NCBI RefSeq assembly: GCF_037975245.1
Contig: NC_092583.1
Location: forward strand, 9,319,764-9,383,763
Origin: Apostichopus japonicus
Lineage: Eukaryota > Echinodermata > Holothuroidea > Aspidochirotida > Stichopodidae
Length of the DNA stretch: 64,000 nucleotides
Direction of reading: 5' to 3'
Shown here in pieces: positions 1 to 19,679 of this stretch. The position numbers were made by a program, and so were the translations under genes. Under the pieces are notes generated by a model. That model was not told where the DNA came from, ran no database searches, and saw nothing but the letters and a program-made list of their open reading frames with translations. Position 1 is the stretch's first letter; each line of letters starts with the position of its first letter.

Positions 1-4378
<4,378 letters not shown>

Positions 4379-4737
4379 ATATTCAGTTTCATTACATAAA
4401 AGGTTTTTGAAATCAACTGTTGTTTGATATGACTCTTTGACATATATTCCTTTTGTCAGAGACATAAAGGCATTCTGATATATCTGAATTAAACAACCAT
4501 GTTGCATGCTATCCTCTTTTCTTTCTTCCTTTTTGTTTTGCTCAATTAGTGTAATTTAGCTTTAACCAATTAACAAAGAAACTCACAAAAATCATGATAA
4601 TTTTGTTTGAATTATATTGATCAGCTAGGTTAAAATTGCAATTATACAAACTAAATGTTCAAACGTAATGCACAAGAACGACCCAGAAGATAAGAGTAAG
4701 GGGAGGGGGTAGGGGTGGTCAGGGTGAGGTTAAAGCC

Positions 4738-4818
4738 AATAAATGAAAGCGAAACTAGTATCGTAGTGTTGATTTCTCCACAAATTGTTGCAAAAGTCTA
4801 GTGCATATTATCAATAAA
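4738..4818 (+). promoter_or_regulatory. Candidate polyadenylation signals of the CUB gene
   Basis: AATAAA occurs at 4738-4743 and again at 4813-4818, about 360 and 435 bases after the stop codon. These are the first such hexamers I see downstream. Use of either one is inferred. Confidence 0.4.
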
Positions 4819-4895
4819 TATTGTTCATAACAATATATCATTTTTGATATACAAGGGATTTTCTTTCTGTTTACTGATTTTTGATCGCTCTAGAT

Positions 4896-5262
4896 CAGGG
4901 GTGGGCAACCTACCGCCCGCGGGCCAAATGCGGCCCACCAGTGATTGTTTGCAGCCCGTGATATGTCTCAACGGAAAGAAAAAAATCAATCTATTTTACA
5001 TCATCACAAAAATCGAACTAACTGCTTAGAATTTATCTGCACTAATGGTACTGTCAGGTAGTCCTATTATCACCATTAATTATCAACTGTACTGCATTGA
5101 CATTATGTTTTTTTGAATACGGATTAAGTACACACACCTTATGCTTGAAAGTCCTCGGAATCAAAGGTTTGAAATCAACAGCAGGTCGTTGGGTAGGTGC
5201 GGCCCAGTCAATTTATCACTCCTTATATCTGGCCCATTCATTCAAAAGGTTGCCCACCCCTG
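4896..5262. mobile_element. Non-autonomous hAT-like element (367 bp)
   Basis: Inverted ends of 16 bp (CAGGGGTGGGCAACCT and its complement) match the CAGGGGT class of hAT termini. The flanking octamers CTCTAGAT and CACTATAG agree at only 5 of 8 positions, so the target duplication has decayed or was imperfect. The ends give a spurious short reading frame. 5263-5931 beyond it holds only a poly-C run near 5439-5449 and no recognisable gene. Confidence 0.75.
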
Positions 5263-5931
5263 CACTATAGATGGAAATCTGTATGGAACACTTTAAAGCA
5301 CAAGCTTGTGTGTACACATAATGACAAGTCTAATTTATAGGCTAAATATACCTCAGTATACACTATTTGAAGTCTAAAAGTTTTATTTTTGTAGTATGCC
5401 TCCAATCCCCCAAGTATAGGATGGTAGGGAATAGTGCCCCCCCCCCCCACCCCCTCTCCTTCAAAAGAAAATCTGGAAACTGCTATGAGTGTCTCATAGT
5501 TTTAGTAGTATGCTAATACCGTTCATCAGTGTGCAAATATGTTAATTCGTCGTGCTTTGCAACGTGTGCATACACTTAGATGAAGCAGGACGATTCGGGT
5601 TGAATTCGGAGATATCACAATGTAAAGCAAACCAATTATTATAAACACATACACATTTTTTTAAGTTTTATATTATTAATTTTCTCAATTGTTTTCAAAT
5701 TTAATTTCTGATGCATATCATTATTTAAAGGCATCATATTAATGCTCACAGTTAAGATCTGTACATAAACTTACCGAAATTGGTGATTTTTTCCCCTGGC
5801 TTTTGGAATGACATGACTGCATAAAAATTTAAAATATTGTTTAGCCTGCTAGGATCGAAACGTCAGGCCAACTTACATTTAAACATTCTCCGACACAGGC
5901 TCTCTAGTGGACAAGCAGTTTGCTAACAGTT

Positions 5932-6192
5932 TTATTTTATTTTGAAAAATATTTTTAGCAAAAGTCTTATTGTGTTTTCTCCATAAATGAGCTGACCATA
6001 TGATATTGTAGTACAATTCTCATGATTCCAAGCGATCCTTTCCACGATATTAACCGTCGGAGCTGTAATAGAAACATATGTATTTATCTTCATTATCGGA
6101 TGATCCTGTTGCTGATCTGATCCTCTCTCCGAGACCGCAATCTTGACATCTTTACCGATGTGAGAAATGAGGGTCTGCAGCTGATTGTTCAC
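5932..6192 (-). pseudogene. Paralogous fragment of the kinase gene's C-terminal tail
   Basis: An 86-codon minus-strand reading frame contains LQTLISHIG followed by KIAVSE and INTYVSITAP. The kinase gene at 10193-10828 ends in a related LMLLTTYIG, and the noncoding sequence after its stop encodes KIAVSE and TNTCVTTSAR in order. The fragment has an upstream in-frame stop, no clear acceptor, and abuts a (TA)n tract, so it is most likely a partial gene copy. The domain is not recognised. Confidence 0.45.
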
Positions 6193-6204
6193 ATTTTACT
6201 CACA

Positions 6205-10029
<3,825 letters not shown>

Positions 10030-10165
10030 TGATCGTTGTTACAGAGACATTGGTAATGATCCGCGCTGATGTCGTTACACATGTATTTGTCGTAATCATA
10101 AGATGCTCTTTGTTGTCAATCTCCGAGACGGCAATCTTGGCAATCTCGGCGTACATACCACCCTC
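10030..10165 (-). pseudogene. Former or alternative C-terminal coding segment of the kinase gene
   Basis: Just downstream of the kinase stop (10193), the minus strand encodes AEIAKIAVSE and TNTCVTTSAR, the same order as in the fragment at 5932-6192, where it runs directly on from LISHIG. In the kinase gene about 50 A/T-rich bases with a stop codon separate the two. This suggests a small insertion that shortened the protein, or an unrecognised splice. Confidence 0.4.
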
Positions 10166-10192
10166 TTTTTTATGACGTAATGTTTTTTTTTA

Positions 10193-10828
10193 TCATAAGA
10201 TACCTATGTATGTCGTCAGTAACATCAGGACATTGTCCATTGTTGATCTTTGAACAAAGTTCCTATTCACGCACATTTCGCCAGTATATTTCAAATATGG
10301 AATCTGGTTTCCTGCCATTTGCATGAACATCATACCGAGTGAATATATCTCTGAATATTCAGTGTATGGCATTGTCCCTGAGATGACCGCCGTGTCAATA
10401 TGGTAGCACCTTTTAAGAACTTCTGCTTGTCTCTTTGGTCTGAAATGTTCATATTTTGGCTTATCAGCCATATTTACTGCCTTTCCAAAATCGATAATTT
10501 TGATTTGAGGATCTTTCTGGTTTTGAAATCCAGGCATCAACATGATATTGTCAGGTTTGAGATCACAGTGAAGGACACCTCTGGAGTGAACATCAATGAG
10601 GGCTTTAACGATGCTCAGAGCAATACGGACAATTGCAGCAGTGGAAAGGATCTTCTTCTTGAGAGCGGCTTGGAGAGTCCATGTCTTCAAAGTGTTTTGT
10701 TCACCGATAAATTCTTGAACGACAGAAGGAACCCCGGTGTTCCCCTCTGCTGGTACAATACCGAACAGTTCCGGGACGCACTTTAAACCGCGTAGTTTAG
10801 TTAACATCTGAATCTCCAACTTTGCATT
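10193..10828 (-). CDS. Kinase gene exon 4: catalytic loop to stop
   Basis: Starts after a long T-rich acceptor and runs to TGA at 10193-10195. Contains the helix-C segment EIQMLTKL, HCDLKPDN, IIDFGKAV, GTMPYTEYSE and IYSLGMMF. The stop falls soon after the position of the kinase subdomain X helix. Confidence 0.88.
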   Translation of the reverse strand, partial: NAKLEIQMLTKLRGLKCVPELFGIVPAEGNTGVPSVVQEFIGEQNTLKTWTLQAALKKKILSTAAIVRIALSIVKALIDVHSRGVLHCDLKPDNIMLMPGFQNQKDPQIKIIDFGKAVNMADKPKYEHFRPKRQAEVLKRCYHIDTAVISGTMPYTEYSEIYSLGMMFMQMAGNQIPYLKYTGEMCVNRNFVQRSTMDNVLMLLTTYIGIL

Positions 10829-13704
10829 CTAAAAAAAAAGCAAAAGAAAAATTAGAAAATGATTTCATTTTGAGCAATATTTGCATTAAAGAAGCAAATA
10901 TACTATGACACTATGACGTTTACTCACTAATTCTATGTTTGACTCGACTGCATAGCTATCTTTGCAGCAAAATCTTAAAAGAACATTTGTGCAACCCTTG
11001 GGTTCTCTTCAACCAACACAGTTTATAAGCGAATAAGTATAATGTTAATATCTGCTTTGACATTGCGATACAGAATATGGAGAGGGCTCGGTGAAGCGTG
11101 TGGGGGAGGGGGATTTTAGAGAGGGGGCTTTAAGGGAGGGGGATTTAAGGGAGGGGGGTTTAGGGGAGGGAGGTGGTTGGTCTTAAAGTCAACGGAAAAT
11201 AATCACTTACTCTACCGTACGTGTTTTAGGAAAACGTAGGTGGTAGCAAAGAGAACACACCTAATTGCGCTACATTTGAGGGCGATGGGTTTGGGTGGTT
11301 AACAAAACAGGCAGGGATTGGTTGGAGAGGGAAGGGTAGGCGGGGTATGCATAACGTCTTTCCCACTCATGTCCCCCTTCGCCATCATATCTATACGGTA
11401 TGACTGCAGTCGATTATAGGTGTTTTTATTTAAATAGCGTATCTGTTTTATTAATTCAGTTGATACCGATTTGCTGACGACCAAATAAATTACATGTTAA
11501 CTTGTTGATACAATAATAAATATATGAAGTCGATGTTGATACATTATGTATCAATATTATTTGATACATTATTATATCAAATAAAAAAATATATCATGAA
11601 TTTTTAATATAATTTAATTGGTTTGCTAACCTTGAATATTTTCGCATTTCTAAGATGATTTTGAAAGGTTTTGACCGCGCACAGCCTTCCAGTTTTCATG
11701 TTTTTCATTAGTGTTACTACTCCATACGCTCCTCTGCCAAGGGTAATCGGTTTGTTGACCGTTGGATGTAAAACATGCTGAAAATCACTCTGCAATAACA
11801 ACTCACATTCTGGAGACGTTGCAGCCTTAGCATTTTCTTTGTCTTCCTAAATGGAAATGAAAATTAAAAAAATTGATAGCTAAATGTGCCTTACATTGAA
11901 CGTTTATTATTACCGTTTTACAAGTACGCGTAAACGTGGAATTAATTGAGTGTGAGTCTTAACTAAACATATATTAAATTCATTGTCGATTTCGAATAAT
12001 CCTTTCTCGCTGTCGAATTATAATCAATGGGAAATTATCATTTATTCCACACATTAAACCACCCTTCAATCACTCCTCCTCTGCCCACATTACCCCTCCT
12101 AAACCCCTCCTCCTCTTATTCGACATGAATTTACGGAAACAGTATCTTAGGCCTGGTCTATACAGAACATTCCCAGCTGGTACCATTTTGTAGGTTTGAA
12201 ACATTGATCTTTATGTTTTTTTATTGAAAATAAAGTCGATCTTTCATGTTTTCCAATCCGTATTAATCACTAATATTTCATCATAATCCACAATCGATCA
12301 TACGAAAACAGTTTACAGTAGCCCAGTATGTATTCTGCATTTGTTTTAGTTTCCTATCTCCAAGTGTCTGGCGACAATTTCACTGGGAATTTATATACTT
12401 GTTATCTACAGCTGTGGATAAACATTGCTCTTCTCTTCTCTAATGTGACAACACATGTCAAAATACTACTTAACTGAATGAAACCAAATCTTTGGTCTCA
12501 CCTTACAACAACTTTCTTTTCCTGAGTCTGTTTAGGCTTGAACATCATTGGTTCAGATAGTGCTTTAACTGGCTTAGTCGTTGCTTTGACTATTTCAGCC
12601 GTGCCTTTGACCGGTTCAGCCGTTCCTTTGACAGGTTCAGCCGTTGCTTTGACTGGTTCGGCCGTTGTTTTCTTTGGTTCAGTCAGATCGATACCATTTA
12701 GCTGGCATCTAAGTTTGGTCATCTCTTGTAGCTTGGTGAGATGACGGCGTCCTTTATTATTTACGAGGGTGTTAGTGGGCTGGATAAGGGTGACCTCTGG
12801 GGAGGTCTGAAGCTTTCTTAATGGGCTGGAAGATTTCTTGACCTTCCGTTGAACCTTTGGTGTTGCGTTAAGAGGCGACTTGGCCTTGATAATACCGCAC
12901 TTTGTTTGAAAGCTTTGCGGTGCCAAGGGTGAAGATCTTTTCCCTTGTTGATCGGTCACGTGACCGATTCTCTGTTGCGAGTTGTTTCTCGATCCATGAG
13001 ATGAAGTTTGGGCAGTAGATGATGGTCTTGGTTCATACGGTTCACAAACTTCGTAAGTATTAGATCGAAGATGGCTACAACAGTTCAAGGTCGAAACGAC
13101 CTTCTTCCAAACCGAACGTCTGCAAAGAAATTACGAAACAAGAGTTAACAATTTTACGTCGGATTTTTCTCTTTCTTAAATTGTAATTTTTCTCACTTCC
13201 CTAACGAATGGTTAATTAAGATGACTCTTAAAATTACAATGCAAGATGGGGTGACAGGGGGAGGGGCTTTAATTTCGCTTTGTGGCTGTCTCTATTATAT
13301 TGATTCAAACATACTTTAACTCAAGGACCTAAACAAGAATACACAAACACGTTGCTAAATGTTCCCCCTTTAATAATGAAATTAACGAGTAATTAGTCGC
13401 AATTTTCTAGTTAATGACGAAGTAAGTACCACCCTGATTCTTATATATGTAAATCAGTACTTTGTTTTGGAACATCTGTTGTGACATAAAAGTATGAACA
13501 TCCATTTATGACAGACCACATTAAGTATTGCACACACGGAGCCCCTTAAGGCAACTGCAAATGTATATACAGACCTACATTTAAATACATTTAGGTTGTT
13601 TGTCGCCCCTATTCATAGTCAAAGCTTTATTGAACTTACCTAAGGAGAGCCGGTTGGGTTTGCTGGTGTTGAAATTCGTTCATATGTCTGGATAACATTG
13701 TCAT
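10193..13704 (-). CDS. Protein kinase-like protein, non-RD (HCD) type, 509 aa
   Basis: Four exons join in phase: 13707-13640 (candidate ATG at 13704, a second ATG at 13698), 13119-12507, 11846-11631, 10828-10193. Residues 1-260 are basic, low-complexity and probably disordered, with a 7-residue repeat of the TAEPVKA type at about residues 180-215. The kinase domain starts near residue 255: glycine loop GRGAYGVV (263-270), AVK lysine about 285, candidate helix-C Glu near 303, catalytic loop HCDLKPDN (385-392), DFG (411-413). The usual HRD Arg is Cys, which marks it as non-RD. The APE motif is not obvious, and the C-lobe stops about 50 residues short of a typical kinase. Catalytic Lys, Asp and DFG remain, so activity is possible. 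The family is not identified. Confidence 0.85.
11086..11180 (+). repeat. G-rich imperfect repeat with G-quadruplex potential
   Basis: Several GGGAGGGGG-type blocks separated by ATTTTAGA or TTTAA spacers, about 17-20 bases apart, on the plus strand (template for the kinase transcript). Located in the kinase intron between exons 3 and 4. Confidence 0.7.
11631..11846 (-). CDS. Kinase gene exon 3: N-lobe with glycine loop
   Basis: 216 bases, phase 0 at both ends. Carries the glycine-rich loop GRGAYGVV and the AVKTF lysine strand. Donor GTTAGC, acceptor CATTTAG. Confidence 0.85.
12507..13119 (-). CDS. Kinase gene exon 2: basic low-complexity region with heptapeptide repeats
   Basis: Acceptor TTTCTTTGCAG, donor GTAAGG. 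The encoded 204 residues are rich in Ser, Pro, Lys and Gln. Near the end come tandem 7-residue repeats around EPVK (A/G) T, five or six copies with 21-bp periodicity at about 12550-12670. The donor was chosen because only it keeps phase 0 with exon 3; the alternative GTGAGA three bases on breaks the frame. Confidence 0.8.
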
Positions 13705-13707
13705 CAA
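13640..13707 (-). CDS. Kinase gene, first coding exon
   Basis: 68 bases between acceptor TTTACTATTCAG and donor GTAAGT. It encodes MTMLSRHMNEFQHQQ and ends in phase 2, completing an Arg codon with the next exon. Because an acceptor precedes it, a further 5' (probably noncoding) exon should exist upstream. Confidence 0.7.
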
Positions 13708-14003
13708 CTGAATAGTAAAGAAAAATGTCATAGTGTTATACGTAAATATCATAGTTTTATAGTTTATTTTTAGTTTGAAAACGTCTCACTTTTTCAAAAA
13801 TGTAAACAAAGTAAACAAGACAGGCACTTTGCAAGAATGAGTGGACTATGCAAGGGCTATAGTCTATGCTAGGATAACCTATATCCGGCATGGAAGTTAT
13901 TCTCAACAAGGTCACACATTGGCCTATAGTGTCAGCGTAAATTTGTAAATTGTAAAGTATAACATTTTTGTTAGCCTCATAGATAATTGAAATATTACAG
14001 TCC

Positions 14004-14236
14004 ACGAGACCGAAGGTCCGAGAGACCGAAGGTCCGCGAAAATAAAAAAAGGTCCGCGAGACCGAAATGAAAAAAAGGTCCGCAAGACCGAAATTACAAA
14101 AAGGTCCGCGAGACCGAAATGAAAAAAATGTCCGCGAGACCGAAATTAAAAAAAGTCCGGGAGACCGAAATTTAAAAGAGGTCCGCGAGACCGAAATTGA
14201 AAAAGGGTCCGCGAGACCGAAGTTCCGAGAGACAGA
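14004..14236 (-). repeat. Minisatellite, left arm (inverted orientation)
   Basis: About ten or eleven degenerate copies of a 26-28-bp unit, read here as GGTCCGCGAGACCGAAAT plus a poly-A run. This is the reverse complement of the array at 14263-14835. The left arm is more diverged, with changes such as CGGGAG and CGCAAG, and starts with two shortened units. Confidence 0.9.
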
Positions 14237-14262
14237 AGTTGGTCGTGGTAGTAATAGTAAAG

Positions 14263-14835
14263 GCTCGCGGACCTTTTTTCAATTTCGGTCTCGCGGAACT
14301 TTTTTCAATTTCGGTCTCGCGGACCTTTTTTCAATTTCGGTCTCGCGGACTTATTTTCAATTTCGGTCTCGCGGACTTTTTTTCAATTTCGGTCTCGCGG
14401 ACCTTTTTGTAATTTCGGTCTCGCGGACCTTTTTTCAATTTCGGTCTCGCGGACCTTTTTTTAACTTCGGTCGCGCGGACCTTTTTTCAATTTCGGTCTC
14501 GCGGACCTTTTTTCAATTTCGGTCTCGCGGACCTTTTTTCAATTTCGGTCTCGCGGACCTTTTTGTAATTTCGGTCTTGCGGACCTTTTTTCAATTTCGG
14601 TCTCGCGGACCTTTTTTCAATTTCGGTCTCGCGGACCTTTTTGTAATTTCGGTCTCGCGGACCTATTTTCAACTTCGGTCTCGCGGACCTTTTTTTAACT
14701 TCGGTCTCGCGGACCTTTTTTCAATTTCGGTCTCGCGGACCTTTTTTCAATTTCGGTCTTGCGGACCTTTTTTCAATTTCGGTCTCGCGGACCTTTTTTC
14801 AATTTCGGTCTCGCGGACCTTCGGTCTCGCGGAAT
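14263..14835 (+). repeat. 26-bp minisatellite, right arm
   Basis: About 23 tandem copies of a 26-bp unit (CTCGCGGACC, T-run, CAATTTCGGT). Unit variants include ACCTTTTTGTAAT and TTAACTTCGG. Because the unit lacks stop codons in most frames and is not a multiple of three, it gives a 270-codon pseudo-reading frame cycling through three phases (a 26-residue repeat). Together with the left arm it forms a large inverted repeat around a spacer of about 26 bases. Confidence 0.93.
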
Positions 14836-17800
14836 TCCCCCAATTGAAAGGTATGGGTTATTTACTTTTTTATTTATGACAAACCGGGAGAACCAAACAA
14901 ATAGACTCAAAACGCTACATACATACAAAATTGAAATAGCGCGATAAAACAAGGCTGAACAAAAGATGATTTGTTAACAAAATATTTTTAATGCATTCTA
15001 ATATTAAGTTTATTGTTCTTGAAATATGTTTCTTTTTGTAATGTGTATCAACCATCCAATGACCACACATTGTTATAAATCCGAGAGACCTCCCTCCACC
15101 CCACTCCCCAAACCCCCAACCCCAACCCCACTCCTCCACAGTTTTCACACTGCTGAATCAAACCATCCGATATGTTAGCATCGGCCATTAATTCTTAGAA
15201 TTAATATGGTGGAAATATTTAGTTTTAAACAATGAAGTATTGGAAAATCGTACGCATAATGAAACCCCTATTACACACCATATAAAGGTGTACATTTACG
15301 GTAAATAAGCTAAGTTTTCAATATTTTCTGGTGGTAAATGGTGAACAAAATGATCTAAAGAAACTTTATACTCACCAGAAATATAAATTTGAGGCAGTGG
15401 GTTCCAGTTTCTGGATATAAATCGCTGTATTCGCTAGGTAAAGCAAGTACTATGTGTTCGTGATGCTAGGCAAATTGAACTTAAGGGTAAGTTGCCACGG
15501 TATTCAATACTCGTAGTTTTCGTCTGTGTGACGTCATGAAAACCCTGCGTGGCGACCACGTTGTCTTGTGCGCGGTGGAGCGCACTACGCATCGTAGTGC
15601 TCAACACAATATACTTGTAATGCGTTGACATGGTCATTGATACGCATTGATATAGCGTCTTCGGAACTTCTGGAAAGTTCTGTACAGTGCAGTGTCAGAT
15701 ATATATATACAGCGCGTGAAACATCTATGGGTGTAGTTATAATGTTAGCTGAGTACGGGTATGCACTATATGCTTACGGATCATGTTACAGCAACGCGAA
15801 TAAGGATATTTCGTAAAGCGTCGATTGCGCTCAATTCCTAACTACTATACTTTCCACCAACAAGATGTTGCAGCTTCACGCTAGTGTATGCACACGCAAT
15901 ATTGATCTTGCAGCGCCCATGTATGATGAGGGAAGCTATGATACGCATGCGAATGATATGATTTTGCTATTGGCTTCGTTAAACTGCTTTGGATAAACTA
16001 ACGAAACTATGTCTCTTTGGTAGTTCACATAAAGAGCCGTACAGTATGGTAAAGAGGAAATCAGATACAATTCAGATAACTATTCCCAATTAATGAAAGT
16101 GAACTATAGTGTCACTTATCACATGTTTTTTTTTTTTTTATATGTGTTTTATATGTTTCTAAGATGTACCTTATAAAGTTATATGTTATGCACAGCCCCC
16201 CCCCCCCACAAAAAAATAAAATAAAATAAAACAAAATTCAGTCAGGTATCTTTCGGCGACTTGATTGTCAAGTTGCGATTTAACTCAGCGCATGATTCAA
16301 CTCGTCATACAAATGAAAGTTAACTCGCGCGCTGGGACACACAGCCATCACTGCAGCAACTGTACCATTTTGTGCATCGAAGTCGTAAAATGCTTCACAA
16401 TATCTACTGTTTGTTAACTATTCTTAAAAAAAAAGATTAAAACTGAAAAAAAAATCCATTGTTGCGAACAATCTTACACATTTAGTAATTTAATGCAAAT
16501 GAAATCGTGATAACTTGACAAAAATATCAAATAGTTGAAGTTTTGTCCTCAGTACAGATCAAGACTTGTGGTACTCGATTCTGTACTCGTTCTTGAGTAC
16601 ATTTTTTTTTCACACTCGTACTCTTACTCCTACTCGTGGGTTTGTATACTGGTAATCACATTTAGCAAATTTCAAATTATGTACTCATACTCGGAAACTT
16701 TAACTCTCGTACTCGACTTTTAAATTGTTCGTACTATGTCCCAAACACTTTATAAAGTTTACTCTATAGTGTAACTAAAGTTAGTTTATTTTGTCAAGAT
16801 TCCATGAAATCTTTCTGCGCTGAAATCCATAGAGTAAAACAATCTCTTCAGCATATCTGATGGTTTTCAGTAACGATGGACAAGGACAGTGTACAGAAGA
16901 GGCTACAGTACTTATATAAATCAAAGAATAACACAAGTGATTAATTACATGCACGAAATCATTATAGCGCCAAAGCTATTCACCAGTTTCAATGGAATCA
17001 AAGATCACAGTGATATTTTGGTGTGATATTGCTTTGTTGTTCTTATTTCCTGCTGAGTGTATTTTTTGTTTCATTATGTAATATAACTGGGTGTTTTATT
17101 TACAAATGTACTGTTTGTTCAGTTGGTCAAGGTTATGAACTTGGTAGATTTTCTGTGTTAGCATATATATTTTCCTTTAAGGACCACAGTGGTTGCAGGA
17201 CTTACAGAGACTGTAGAAGTATTCTATCCTCCTGCCTTTAAATTTAATTCTTTTTATTCAAAGTTGACTATTAATTTAAATAGTTCAAGTATTTCTGGCT
17301 ATCTGCATCATAACATCACCTTGCTTGAAAAATGTTGTAAGTTTTATGAGATGAACATGTTTTATCACCACGGGAAATATAGACAGGCATATTTCCCTTT
17401 ATAGATCATATTGACAGAAGGACTTAGTTGTGGGGATATCATATCCTACTGCTTTAAGTGATTTCTTTAATGTAACGTTTACTTATTAATAGTTATAGCA
17501 CATGTGGCTGTCTGCATGAATCAGAACTATGTTTTAAGGAGATGCTGTTCTATAAGATTGCTCCACAACCTGTGTGCTATCCATTGTATATACCTATCTG
17601 TTTATACATCAGTAACACTCCTACAATGACCAATTGTTCCGAGATCTTCAAAGAGATTCAAAACCTATGTGTATTACCACCTTGGAGGAAATTTTGCTTT
17701 ATATAGATATATACATACATACATACATGTGGGGGCAGGAGTTTGTACGAGAGGGAGGGGTAACAGACCCATGTGCCCAGGCTTGGCTATATACCACCAC

Positions 17801-17975
17801 AGATCTCAAGAAGTGATTTTGTAAAGCTACTGAACGATATTGTTAGGGGTGTATCGTAGGCCAACTTTCTTTAAGGAAGTGACAGCTGCCCCCTTCCCCC
17901 TCCCCCGTCTCCCTTCCCGCAAACAGGTAAAGGCCGTACGGTTCACATAAAAAATAATCACAAAGAAACAAATGC
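14836..17975. other. Gene-poor interval between the kinase gene and the propeller/death-fold gene
   Basis: No coding exon recognised. It holds a C-rich tract with CCCCAAACCCCCAACCCC blocks at 15087-15140, T and C/A homopolymers near 16128-16215, and a loose TACTCG-type short repeat at about 16545-16727. 17000-17400 is A/T-rich with open but featureless frames. Confidence 0.5.
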
Positions 17976-17986
17976 GGAGATCAACT

Positions 17987-19679
17987 TTATTCTCTGTATA
18001 CAACTTTATACATGCTCAATATACATGTTCTGGCTGTGTTCAACTTTGTCACAAACAAGTCCACGATATCAACAACTCAAGGATGAACATGTAAAAAATA
18101 TTAATATTTATTCTTAAAAATACTTTTAAATCACCAAAGCACACAAAACATCGCGTCGAAAGGAAAGCGGAGATTGTCGTTGACAGGTTGAGTTCCCGCT
18201 TGCCGGGTCACGTAAAGAGCACCAGTACTAGATGAATAGAAGAGATACTTGATACATGCTTAGGAGTTAATGTTTGCCAGCCTGTCTATAGGAGTGCAAA
18301 GAAAAATGTTTCCACGAAGGTATATACGTCAGCAAGTGTTTGTGGGTTTTTTTTTCAAAAGGGTCAAGAACGAATAGGTATGCTAAAGAAAAACCTATAA
18401 TCAACGTCTTCATGAGAACCATTTGATCTCTGTACTTAAATGAGTATTGAGAGGTCTGTTGTAATGTATTTTGAATCTGTTGCCTCAACTTTTTCCAGAG
18501 ATACATTTGGTATTGGCATAGTCCCCCTCCCATCACCCTTAAACTTAGAGGTAATACCAACTCTATTGGAATAATCAATGATTACTGGGTTTGTATCTGT
18601 ATTGTCAATAAAATAAAGTGAATATGTACATTTCTTTGAAAGCCAGATATTTCATCAGCTTTACATACATGATAAAGATACTATGATGAAAAACAGAAAC
18701 ACGTTCAGCTCAATTACCATGATGATATTCATTCTGTTCATGCCAGATGCATTCACAACTCACTAGGATCAAATTTAAAAAAAATCACATCTTTCAACAA
18801 AGATAGGCTATTCAGATGTGGTTTGACCAAAGGAAGCAGTAAATATCTTAGAATAGTTTGAGCCACCAGAATATACCTTTCAGAAGTAGCGAATCTTGAT
18901 GGGAATTACTGAACATCATCTTTAAGTAACAGATTGATGTACAAACTGACACATCAGTCAAAGTGTGAAATGTTATTCAATATCATCAAATGACAGAGAA
19001 ATCTGTATATAAGATGTCTAGAAGATTGAAAATTTTTGAACTTCTTAAGACACCATGTTTTACAAAAAATTAGACCTCAACTTATCTTCATCAAACAAAA
19101 CTGTTAAATATCCTAAAAAACAATGCACCTTTCATAATGAAAACTCTTTCAAAGTTACTATTTTTTCTGATATAGAACATTCTACATTTTGCCATCTGCT
19201 GAACTTACATGACCTTTGAGTGCCACCAAAACAATCACAACCTTGTACTCATAATAGGGAAGCAATACATTTGTAGTACAGGTGTGTTAACATTAATACT
19301 GTCGTTGAGATATTATGTTAACCAAGTAGGGCGACGTACACACGCAAATACAAATGCCGACGTGACTGCATATGTTACTGTCATTGTTGGCCTATTATAG
19401 GCAAGTATACCAATATGGACGTAGTCACATAGAGTATATATATACATTTATACATATTATACAGAGAGAAGAATATTTCATGTAACTCCTACAGGTGTAA
19501 TTACACTTATAGTCCTGTTTTTATAAGCTCTGACTGTAAATAACAGTTTGCACAAAATGCCTCACAGACTTCTGCATCCCCTCTCAAGTGAATAAATTCC
19601 TGGGTACAGCTCCACTTGTGATATGGTGTTCGTATTCATCATTATTTGTTTATAATAAACCGCAATATGATTTCAGTCA
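17987..19679 (-). promoter_or_regulatory. Probable 3' UTR and polyadenylation signal of the propeller/death-fold gene
   Basis: The minus-strand stop codon lies at 19682-19680. AATAAA in the right orientation occurs at 17992-17987 within an A/T-rich context, giving a 3' UTR of about 1.7 kb. No coding signal is seen in between. The exact end is inferred. Confidence 0.4.

Noticed and set aside
14067-14879. 270-codon open reading frame and overlapping frames on both strands
   Set aside because: It is entirely a 26-bp minisatellite without stop codons; the 26-residue repeat is the unit read in three frames. No start context, splice site or domain.
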